A DNA stretch of 6,743 bases, taken from Chloroflexota bacterium (GTDB lineage: Bacteria > Chloroflexota > Dehalococcoidia > SM23-28-2 > RBG-16-64-32). This document shows positions 1 to 5,261 of this stretch, one piece after another (within the stretch, counting starts at the first letter, position 1; each line of letters begins with the position of its first letter). Both the position numbers and the translations under genes were made by a program. The notes beneath the pieces were generated by a model. The model was given only the letters and a program-made list of their open reading frames with translations, was not told the DNA's origin and did no database searches. Location: the NCBI GenBank assembly GCA_005880075.1, contig VBJT01000090.1, forward strand, positions 1 to 6,743, in the 5' to 3' direction.

Positions 1-54
1 CTGTCCCCAACAGGGCGGCCTTTTCTTGTTGGCCGGGATAGCACCGACGCTGTA

Positions 55-78
55 CGGAGATCCTTAAGGATCTGTCCG
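55..78. repeat. Palindromic unit 1 of the repeat pair
   Basis: Bases 58-73 form a perfect 16-base palindrome (AGATCCTT/AAGGATCT). The stem can continue as CGG (55-57) pairing with CCG (76-78) if GT at 74-75 bulges out. There is no T-run on either side, so it is a poor classical terminator on its own. Confidence 0.7.
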
Positions 79-142
79 CTAATCGTGGCTAAGGCAGGAC
101 GTCGATCGTCTACGACAGGAACAGCGCGGTTCGGGGCCTCGG

Positions 143-166
143 CGGACAGGGCTTAAGCCCTGTCCG
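143..166. terminator. Perfect 24-base palindrome, possible P450-A terminator
   Basis: The 12-base arms centred between 154 and 155 (left arm CGGACAGGGCTT) are exactly complementary, and a G-T wobble extends them to 142/167. As RNA this gives a 10-pair stem with a TTAA loop. It starts 19 bases beyond the P450-A stop codon on the minus strand, where a terminator would sit. No T-tract follows in either direction. It is also the core of repeat unit 2, so a terminator role is inferred from position and stem strength only. Confidence 0.5.
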
Positions 167-185
167 TACAGTCGCTCGCCTCGCT

Positions 186-1394
186 CTAGACCGCGACGTT
201 CAGGCGCTTCGGGCCACGAATGATAAACGTGCCGCCCCACTCCGGTTCTTCGTCGAGCAGGTGCAGCTTCGGAAAACGCTGGAGAAGCGCGCCGATTGCG
301 ATCTGCGCCTCCGCGCGGGCCAGCGGGGCGCCCAGGCAGAAATGAATGCCATCGCCGAAGGCGAGGTGGTCGGTCGGGTTGCGCGTGATGTCCAGCTGCT
401 CGGGATTGTCGTAATGCGCGGGGTCGCGATTGCCGGCGGCGAGGAGCGTGAACACCATCTCGCCGGGTTTGAACGTGTGCCCGGCGATCTCGACATCTTC
501 CTTCGGTACGCGCCCGGTGCCGTGCACGGGCCCCGCGTAGCGGAGCAGCTCCTCGACGGCTGACGAAATGAGTGTTGGCGTCTCCCGGAGGAGTTGCATC
601 TGGTCCGGGTTCCGAAAGAGGGCGAGCATGCTCGTGCCGATGAGGTTCGTGGTAGTCTCATTGCCGGCGATTAGGAGGAGTATGCAGGTGGCGAAGATCT
701 CATCCTCGCTCAGGACCTGTCCGCCCTCCTCGGCGGCGATCAGGCCGCTGATCAGGTCCTCCTTCGGTTCAGCGCGGCGTTCGGCGATGATGTGGCTGAA
801 GTACTCGGCGAGCTCGTCGATCGCCTTGCGGCCCGCCTCCAACGCCTCGGGCGGCGTGAACGGGCCGCCCAGGGTGGCGACGACCGTATCGGACCATTCC
901 TTGAACCGGTGCCGGTCCTCTGGAGGCACACCGAGCATCTCAGCGATCACGATGACCGGCAGCGGGTAGGCAAGATCGTGGATGATGTCGAACTGGCCCC
1001 GCTCGCCCACCTCTGCCAGCACGAAATCCACGATCTCCTGAATGCGCGGACGCAGGTTCTCTACAGCACGCGGCGTGAAGGCCTTGCTGACCAGCTTACG
1101 CAAGCGGGTGTGATCGGGCGGATCGGAGGTGAGCATCGTCTGGGCGTTGCTCATCGGGCCGTACTGCTCTTGCTGCTCGCGCATCATCTGAGCGAAGCGC
1201 GTTTGGGCCCGAGTACGGTCGGAGGACAAGCGGCTGTCCATGAGGACGGCGTCGATGTCTTCGTAGCGCGTGAGCACCCACGACTCCATCATCTCGCTCC
1301 AGTAGATGGGCGCCTGCTCGCGCAGCGCGCGGTACATCGCGTAGGGATCGGCGAGCATTCCGGGGGCGAACGGATTGAACTCTGCTGTGACCAC
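186..1394 (-). CDS. Cytochrome P450 (P450-A), soluble bacterial type
   Basis: Heme-thiolate monooxygenase using electrons from a separate redox partner; substrate unknown. With the GTG start at 1394 it has 402 residues, normal for soluble bacterial P450s, and no membrane anchor. Visible motifs are PPDHTRLR in helix C, the I-helix AGNETT (243-248) with the acid-alcohol pair E-T, ExxR as EELLR (R at 285), and the heme loop FGDGIHFCLG with the cysteine ligand at 353. Start choice: GTG 1394 has AGGAG 6 bases upstream (1401-1405) and aligns exactly with the paralogue P450-B up to FNPF/LEPF. ATG 1433 also has GAGGAG at 9 bases, but its first bases sit inside a likely -10 box; GTG 1490 overlaps a palindrome. 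It resembles CYP107-type enzymes from memory. No ferredoxin gene is adjacent. Family certain; start moderately sure. Confidence 0.93.
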   Translation of the reverse strand: MVTAEFNPFAPGMLADPYAMYRALREQAPIYWSEMMESWVLTRYEDIDAVLMDSRLSSDRTRAQTRFAQMMREQQEQYGPMSNAQTMLTSDPPDHTRLRKLVSKAFTPRAVENLRPRIQEIVDFVLAEVGERGQFDIIHDLAYPLPVIVIAEMLGVPPEDRHRFKEWSDTVVATLGGPFTPPEALEAGRKAIDELAEYFSHIIAERRAEPKEDLISGLIAAEEGGQVLSEDEIFATCILLLIAGNETTTNLIGTSMLALFRNPDQMQLLRETPTLISSAVEELLRYAGPVHGTGRVPKEDVEIAGHTFKPGEMVFTLLAAGNRDPAHYDNPEQLDITRNPTDHLAFGDGIHFCLGAPLARAEAQIAIGALLQRFPKLHLLDEEPEWGGTFIIRGPKRLNVAV

Positions 1395-1431
1395 GGCCGG
1401 CTCCTGCTTTGTTCCTGGGGTTAGCGTAGCC

Positions 1432-1460
1432 ATTAGAACGGTCTCCTCGCTTGCTGTCAA
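1432..1460 (-). promoter_or_regulatory. Sigma70-type promoter of P450-A
   Basis: On the minus strand TTGACA (1460-1455) is followed after 17 bases by TCTAAT (1437-1432), five of six matches to the -10 consensus. Transcription would begin near 1425, giving a leader of about 30 bases that contains the AGGAG before GTG 1394. The same arrangement stands before P450-B. Confidence 0.65.
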
Positions 1461-1475
1461 CGCTGGTAAGATTAC

Positions 1476-1489
1476 TGACTGGTCAGTCA
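1476..1489. promoter_or_regulatory. TetR-type operator-like palindrome
   Basis: TGACTG and CAGTCA form perfect 6-base arms around GT. Such TGACTG/CAGTCA palindromes are typical of operators bound by TetR-family regulators. It lies 15 bases upstream of the P450-A -35 box, about 50 to 65 bases before the predicted transcription start. No regulator gene is in the window, so the binding protein is unknown. Confidence 0.45.
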
Positions 1490-1503
1490 CTTCCTAATCT
1501 CGA

Positions 1504-1518
1504 CGAGCATAGCGCTCG
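1504..1518. repeat. Inverted repeat CGAGC/GCTCG between the P450 genes
   Basis: CGAGC (1504-1508) and GCTCG (1514-1518) are complementary around ATAGC. This small hairpin could end the P450-B transcript, but it has no T-tract and overlaps one copy of the 13-base repeat. Role uncertain. Confidence 0.35.
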
Positions 1519-1533
1519 CTGTCAAGGGTTCTC

Positions 1534-1549
1534 TGTGACGCAAGTCACA
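1534..1549. promoter_or_regulatory. Perfect CRP/FNR-family-type binding site
   Basis: TGTGAC and GTCACA are perfect inverted arms around GCAA, which fits TGTGA-N6-TCACA, the consensus of the CRP/FNR superfamily. It overlaps the P450-B stop codon (1545-1547) and lies about 115 bases upstream of the predicted P450-A transcription start. It could instead act as an RNA stem at the end of the P450-B message. Confidence 0.45.
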
Positions 1550-2741
1550 TTACTCTGAGCCGCAGGCGAGTCACGCCGCGAATTGCGAACGTTCCGCCCC
1601 ATTCCGGCTGATCGTCCACCAAGCGGAGGTCGGAGAAGCGCGCGAGAAGTGCTCCGATCGCGCTTTGGCCTTCGAGACGCGCGAGCGCGGCACCCAGGCA
1701 GAAATGGATGCCGTCGCCGAACGCCACGTGGTCCATCGGATTGCGGGCCACGTCGAAGCGGTCGGGGTCGGCATATTTGTCCGGGTCACGGTTGGCGGCG
1801 GCGAGCACCCCGATGACGACTTCGCCATGCGCGATCCTAGCGTCGCCGAGCGATACGTCCTCGCGGGCCGTCCGTCGAGTCGTGTGGACGGGACCTGTGT
1901 AGCGGAGCATCTCGTCGACGGCGGAGGGAAGGAGGGAAGGGTCCGCCCTGAGTCTCGCCATCTGCTCAGGATTGCGCCAAAGCACATGCATCCCATTGGA
2001 GATGAGGTGCGTCGTCGTCTCGTTGCCTGCCACCAGTAGCAGCGCCACCGTGCCCAGCATCTCGTCTTCGCTCAGCCGCTGGCCGCTCTCTTCGGCGGCG
2101 ACGAGGCGGCTGATCAGATCGTCGCGTGGTTGCTTACGGCGGTCCGCGATTACCCGGCTGACGTACTCGACGAGCTCCTCGTTGCTGCGCCGCGCCTCAT
2201 CCAGCGAAGTGTAGTCGCCGCCCAACGTCGCCACCATGGCGTCCGACCAGCGCTTGAAACGCTTCCTGTCTTCGCGCGGAATGCCGAGCATTTCTGCGAT
2301 GACGATGACCGGGAGGGGCCAGGCTAGCTCCGAGACCATGTCAAACTCGGCACGCCCAGCGATCCCGTCGAGTAGCTCGTTCACGATCTCCTGGATAAGT
2401 GGGCGCATCTTCTGCATGCTTCGAGGCGTGAACGCCTTGCTCACGAGGCGCCGCAGTCGGGCGTGCTCGGGCGGGTCCTGCGACAGCATCGTGTCCACAC
2501 GACCGAGGAGCTGGTGCGGGCCCTCTCTTCTGGTGCGTGACAGGCGGATGCGGCCGCCCCTCCCTGCCGCCTCGCCGAAGCGCTGGTCGGTGAGAAGCGT
2601 GGTTACCTCGTCGTAGCCGAGCGCCAGCCAGTGCCCGGCGGTGGTCCGCTGCACCCGCCCTCGCTCTCTCAGCGCGCGGTAGGCGGGATAAGGATCGGCC
2701 AGCAGCTCGCGCGAGAACGGCTCGAGCGTCGGGGGTCTCAC
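1545..2741 (-). CDS. Cytochrome P450 (P450-B), paralogue of P450-A
   Basis: Second soluble heme-thiolate monooxygenase, 398 residues from GTG 2741. It has PPEHARLR in helix C, I-helix AGNETT (238-243), ExxR as DEMLR (R at 280) and heme loop FGDGIHFCLG with the cysteine at 348. It is close to P450-A over most of its length, strongly so at PLPVIVIAEMLG and in the heme region, but its B-C loop, which often contacts substrate, differs (arginine-rich here, Met/Gln-rich in A). This suggests tandem duplication with altered specificity. Start choice: ATG 2750 lies inside the likely -10 box and lacks a ribosome site, whereas GTG 2741 begins exactly 7 bases after that box, as expected for a leaderless message, and aligns with P450-A. 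Using ATG would add three residues. It reads away from the YchF-like gene. Confidence 0.93.
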   Translation of the reverse strand: MRPPTLEPFSRELLADPYPAYRALRERGRVQRTTAGHWLALGYDEVTTLLTDQRFGEAAGRGGRIRLSRTRREGPHQLLGRVDTMLSQDPPEHARLRRLVSKAFTPRSMQKMRPLIQEIVNELLDGIAGRAEFDMVSELAWPLPVIVIAEMLGIPREDRKRFKRWSDAMVATLGGDYTSLDEARRSNEELVEYVSRVIADRRKQPRDDLISRLVAAEESGQRLSEDEMLGTVALLLVAGNETTTHLISNGMHVLWRNPEQMARLRADPSLLPSAVDEMLRYTGPVHTTRRTAREDVSLGDARIAHGEVVIGVLAAANRDPDKYADPDRFDVARNPMDHVAFGDGIHFCLGAALARLEGQSAIGALLARFSDLRLVDDQPEWGGTFAIRGVTRLRLRVM

Positions 2742-2748
2742 GTCGGTC

Positions 2749-2778
2749 ATTAGAGCTAGACTCGGAGCCGCTTGTCAA
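2749..2778 (-). promoter_or_regulatory. Sigma70-type promoter of P450-B, leaderless
   Basis: On the minus strand TTGACA (2778-2773), 18 bases, then TCTAAT (2754-2749). Seven bases later is GTG 2741, so transcription and translation probably start together. GCGTTGACA and TCTAATG are shared with P450-A while the spacer has diverged, which is the pattern expected if the boxes are functional. Confidence 0.65.
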
Positions 2779-2831
2779 CGCTCGGCCAACGTTGTGACAC
2801 GAGTGAGACTGCCGGTGTAGTCTTTCTTGCG
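2779..2831. promoter_or_regulatory. Divergent regulatory gap between P450-B and YchF-like gene
   Basis: Contains the 8-base palindrome CAACGTTG (2787-2794) and an imperfect CRP-type site, TGTGA-N6-TGAGA (2793-2808). A weak plus-strand -10 candidate, TAGTCT (2818-2823), lies 8 bases before ATG 2832. No good -35 partner and no ribosome site is visible for the plus-strand gene. Confidence 0.3.
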
Positions 2832-3908
2832 ATGGACCTCGCCATCGTTGGACTCCGCGCCGGCGGCAAGACCACCGTCCTCAACGCCCTCACCGCCGGC
2901 CACGGCAGCGCCGCCGGGGGCGCTGAGCAGATCGGCGCTGTCAAGATCCCCGACGATCGCCTCGAACAGCTCGCCGCGCTCGTGAAAGCGAAGAAGATCA
3001 CGCCGATCGAGGTTACGCTGCACGACCTCCCCGCTCTCTTCGAGCGCGGCGTCCCACCCTCCGGCTCGTCAGCCGAGACACTGTCCCGAGCCGAGGCCCT
3101 TATTCACGTCGTCCGCGCCTTCGAGCGCGACGATGTCCCGCACCCCAGAGGCAGCGTCGACCCTGAGCGCGACATCCGGGCATTCGAGGAGGAGATCACA
3201 TTCAACGACCTGGGCATCATCGAGCGCCGCCTTGAGAAGCTTGACATCACTGTCCGCTCTGCCCGCCCGGGTGAGCGCGAAGCCGCCGAGCGCGAGAAAT
3301 CGCTCCTTGAGCGCTGCCGTGACGTCACAAACGGAAGCGCGAGGCTGCGTGAGCGCATCCGCGACAAGGAGGACCTTAAGGCGCTCGCGAACTTCGGCCT
3401 GCTCTCGCTGAAGCCACAGCTCATCCTGCTTAACATCGGCGAGAGCGAAGTCGAGCGGGCGTCCGATTTGGAAGCGGAATTCAGCAGGCGTTACGCGTCA
3501 GCCGGGACTGCCGTGAGCGTCCTCTGCGCGGGGTTGGAGGCCGAGCTGGCGGAGCTGACGTCCGAAGAAGCAGCCGCATTCCGGCGCGAGATGGGCGCAG
3601 GAGAGGACACGACGCACGCCGTGCTCGGCAAGGTCGTCCGGCTGCTCGACCTGGTGACATTCTTCACAATTGGCGAGAAGGACGCTCATTCCTGGACCGT
3701 CCCCACCGGCGCCTCCGCGCTCCAGGCGGCCGGCCGGGTCCACACTGATATCGAACGCGGCTTTATCCGCGCCGAGGTCATCGCCTGGGACAAGCTTCTG
3801 GAGTTTGGCTCTCACACCGAAGCTCGCCGCCACGGCCAGCTCCGCACCGAAGGCAAACAGTACATCGTCCGCGAAGGTGACGTCATCAACGTGCTGTTTA
3901 ACGTCTGA
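2832..3908 (+). CDS. YchF/OLA1-family NTPase with degenerate switch regions
   Basis: 358 residues, close to the usual 363 for YchF, a translation-factor-related P-loop ATPase/GTPase that associates with ribosomes. The P-loop GLRAGGKT (7-14) is intact, NIGE (201-204) matches the YchF-type NxxE motif, residues about 118-185 form a charged coiled-coil-like helical section, and the C-terminus (about 275-358) is a strongly conserved TGS-type domain including GFIRAEVI and EGDVINVLFNV. Unusually, the switch I motif (NYPFxTIxPN in canonical YchF) is missing and the switch II DxxG is DLPA (65-68), with the following glycine-rich segment lost. Start: ATG 2832; a TTG at 2772 in the same frame would overlap the P450-B promoter. 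It ends in a double stop, TGA TAG. Family sure; catalytic ability uncertain. Confidence 0.88.
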   Translation: MDLAIVGLRAGGKTTVLNALTAGHGSAAGGAEQIGAVKIPDDRLEQLAALVKAKKITPIEVTLHDLPALFERGVPPSGSSAETLSRAEALIHVVRAFERDDVPHPRGSVDPERDIRAFEEEITFNDLGIIERRLEKLDITVRSARPGEREAAEREKSLLERCRDVTNGSARLRERIRDKEDLKALANFGLLSLKPQLILLNIGESEVERASDLEAEFSRRYASAGTAVSVLCAGLEAELAELTSEEAAAFRREMGAGEDTTHAVLGKVVRLLDLVTFFTIGEKDAHSWTVPTGASALQAAGRVHTDIERGFIRAEVIAWDKLLEFGSHTEARRHGQLRTEGKQYIVREGDVINVLFNV

Positions 3909-3924
3909 TAGCCCCGCCCGCTTG

Positions 3925-3930
3925 TATAAT
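3925..3930 (+). promoter_or_regulatory. Consensus -10 box for the VOC gene, leaderless
   Basis: A perfect TATAAT ends 6 bases before the GTG start at 3937, so transcription would begin at or next to the start codon. There is no ribosome site in the 28-base gap and no clear -35 box; the -35 position falls in the end of the YchF-like gene. This suggests the VOC-XdhC pair has its own promoter. Confidence 0.6.
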
Positions 3931-3936
3931 CAGCGC

Positions 3937-4314
3937 GTGACGATCCTTGCCCTTCACCACGTGCAGATAAACGTCCCGGCGTCGCGCGCCGGTGAGGCGC
4001 GCCGCTTTTTCGAGGAGCTAGTCGGCCTGCAAGAGATGCAGCGGCCCGAATCGCTCTCTGGCGCTGGCCGAAACGGGGTCTGGTACCGCTGCGGCGACAA
4101 CGAGTTCCACGTCTTCTTCGCGCCGGACAGCGAATTCAAGGAGGACCGTACTTCGCGCCACCCAGCCTTTCTGGTCGATAACCTCGGCGAACTGCGCGGG
4201 CGGCTCGATTCTGCGGGAGTCGAGCTGGAGGATGCGATCCCGATAGATGGGCGCGCCCGATTCTTCTGCCGCGACCCTGTCGGCCACCGGCTCGAGTTCC
4301 TCTCGTTCGAATAG
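3937..4314 (+). CDS. VOC-superfamily (glyoxalase/dioxygenase-like) protein
   Basis: 125 residues, one VOC domain made of two beta-alpha-beta-beta-beta modules. Probable metal ligands in the expected places are H8 (LHHVQINVP), H58 (EFHVFF), H75 (RHPAFLV) and E120 (GHRLEFL). The signature RFFCRDPVGHRLEF near the end is typical of small glyoxalase/bleomycin-resistance-like proteins. Members open or isomerise small molecules on a divalent metal, or bind drugs; the substrate here cannot be told. Start: GTG 3937 gives the standard N-terminus and follows the TATAAT box; the frame is open further upstream, but that part overlaps the YchF-like gene in another frame and does not look like VOC sequence. 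The next gene starts 6 bases after the stop, so the two are probably cotranscribed. Confidence 0.9.
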   Translation: MTILALHHVQINVPASRAGEARRFFEELVGLQEMQRPESLSGAGRNGVWYRCGDNEFHVFFAPDSEFKEDRTSRHPAFLVDNLGELRGRLDSAGVELEDAIPIDGRARFFCRDPVGHRLEFLSFE

Positions 4315-4320
4315 ATTCGC

Positions 4321-5196
4321 GTGGCTCAGACTGCAACCGCTCGAATATTGACGGAAACCGCCGCCGCCCTGGAGGGCGGCCCGCCCGTCCTCGTCGCGAC
4401 AGTCATCGCCGCTCCTCCGAACGCGCCCTCTCAAGTCGGCGCAAAGATGCTGGTCCGGCCGGACGGCTCGAGCACCGGCGAGCTCAGGGACGAGATACTC
4501 GACGCCGCTGTCCTCGACGAGGCACCTGACGCGTTCCGACGACACTCGGTTGAGACGGTATACGTGGATCGCTCAGGCCGGCGCTTGAACCGACTGGATG
4601 CGGCGGCGGAGGGCGACGTCTACCAGGTGATGCTGGAAGTGCACGAGCGGCCGGCGACGCTGTTGATCGTCGGGGCCGGGCATGTGGGCAAGGCGCTCGC
4701 CACCATCGGCGATATGTGCGGCTTTTCCGTCGAGATCATTGACGACAGGCCGGAGTTCGCCAATCCTGAGAGCTTTCCCGAGGCGGACCGGATCACCTGC
4801 GGACGCTTCGATGAAGTGCTCGACGGCTACCCCATCGACTCCAATACCTACGTCGTCTGCGTCACGCGCGGCCATAAGCATGACGAAACGAGCCTCCGGC
4901 TCGTCGCTCCCACGGATGCCGCCTATGTCGGCATGATCGGCTCGAAGCGTCGGGTCGGGGCTGTGCTTCAGCATCTCATCGAAGACGGTATCGACGTCCG
5001 CGCGGTAGAACGAGTGCACACGCCGATTGGACTCGACATCGGGGCGGAGACGCCGGAGGAGATCGGCGTCTCGATTATGGCGGAGATCATCCGCGCCCGG
5101 CGTGGAGGAAGCGCCCTCTCGATGCGAGAGGTGAACCGTCCGCGCCGGGGCGTCGCTCCGGAAGACCGCGCAGGGCCGGAGGCGGACGCCACCTAA
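4321..5196 (+). CDS. XdhC/CoxI-family molybdoenzyme maturation protein
   Basis: 291 residues from GTG 4321. Family members bind molybdenum cofactor or help its sulfuration and insertion into xanthine dehydrogenase- or CO dehydrogenase-type hydroxylases. The N-terminal domain shows LVATVIAAPPNAPSQVGAKMLV (split as LVATVI at 24-29 and GAKMLV at 40-45). The C-terminal Rossmann domain has GAGHVG (118-123), VTRGHKHD (182-189), YVGMIGSKRR (202-211) and IGLDIGAETPEEI (236-248), all hallmarks. The SGGC and CGG motifs carried by many members are absent: GELRDEILDAAV (53-64) and EGDVYQVMLE (97-106) stand there. A charged tail follows residue 270. No hydroxylase gene is in the window. The start lacks a clear ribosome site, consistent with coupling to the VOC gene 6 bases upstream. 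Family sure; partner unknown. Confidence 0.92.
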   Translation: MAQTATARILTETAAALEGGPPVLVATVIAAPPNAPSQVGAKMLVRPDGSSTGELRDEILDAAVLDEAPDAFRRHSVETVYVDRSGRRLNRLDAAAEGDVYQVMLEVHERPATLLIVGAGHVGKALATIGDMCGFSVEIIDDRPEFANPESFPEADRITCGRFDEVLDGYPIDSNTYVVCVTRGHKHDETSLRLVAPTDAAYVGMIGSKRRVGAVLQHLIEDGIDVRAVERVHTPIGLDIGAETPEEIGVSIMAEIIRARRGGSALSMREVNRPRRGVAPEDRAGPEADAT

Positions 5197-5215
5197 GGAG
5201 TCCGTTAACTTAATC

Positions 5216-5233
5216 CGAAGCCTCTTCGTTTCT
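5216..5233 (+). terminator. Weak intrinsic terminator after xdhC-like gene
   Basis: CGAAG (5216-5220) and CTTCG (5224-5228) pair around CCT, followed by TTTCT. The stem is only five pairs and the T-run short, so it is at best a partial terminator, 19 bases after the stop codon. Confidence 0.35.
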
Positions 5234-5247
5234 CAATAGACGAATCG

Positions 5248-5254
5248 AAAGGGG
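5248..5254 (+). promoter_or_regulatory. Ribosome binding site of the aquaporin gene
   Basis: AAAGGGG lies 7 bases before ATG 5262 and fixes that start. It is among the few clear Shine-Dalgarno sites in the window, in contrast to the leaderless-looking starts of other genes. Confidence 0.6.
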
Positions 5255-5261
5255 CCGATAG

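Larger units (their letters stand above)
50..171. repeat. REPIN-like inverted pair of 30-base palindromic repeats
   Basis: Two related 30-base units lie in opposite orientation at 50-79 and 142-171. Read outward-in, both begin with CTGTACGGA, have a central TTAA, and end with CTGTCCGC; the middle differs (about 21 of 30 positions match). Each unit is itself palindromic, so the outer flanks are conserved while the stems co-vary. About 60 bases of unremarkable sequence separate them. This layout resembles REP doublets (REPINs) or a miniature element with terminal inverted repeats. I see no clear target-site duplication and no open frame inside. The remaining bases 1-49 hold only a weak stem (CGGCC at 16-20 with GGCCG at 31-35). 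The element lies just downstream of P450-A. Confidence 0.6.
1448..1525 (-). repeat. Direct repeat TTGACAGCRAGCG, two copies
   Basis: Read on the minus strand, TTGACAGCGAGCG (1525-1513) and TTGACAGCAAGCG (1460-1448) match at 12 of 13 positions and are 65 bases apart. The second copy contains the P450-A -35 box. The first has no good -10 box at the proper distance (best about 3 of 6). It may be a decayed second promoter or a duplicated binding site. Confidence 0.45.

Noticed and set aside
16..35. CGGCC/GGCCG stem as a terminator at the left edge
   Set aside because: The T-rich stretch is inside the loop rather than after the stem, and the stem has only five pairs.
792..1424. Plus-strand open frame of 210 codons inside P450-A
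   Set aside because: Shadow of the P450 reading frame typical of GC-rich DNA; the minus-strand frame carries all P450 motifs.
1395..1490. N-terminal extension of P450-A back to GTG 1490 or ATG 1433
   Set aside because: It would translate through a palindrome, a -35 and a -10 box, and has no counterpart in P450-B. ATG 1433 remains a fallback because it has GAGGAG upstream.
2772..2831. Upstream TTG start for the YchF-like gene
   Set aside because: The extra 20 residues precede the canonical beginning of the G domain and overlap the divergent P450-B promoter.
3670..3936. Upstream extension of the VOC frame
   Set aside because: It overlaps the conserved TGS end of the YchF-like gene in another frame, and its translation is Ser/Pro/Ala-rich without domain character.
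186..5196. A biosynthetic gene cluster centred on the P450s
   Set aside because: The neighbours are a YchF-like NTPase, a VOC enzyme, an XdhC protein and an aquaporin, with no synthase, transferase or transporter typical of such clusters.
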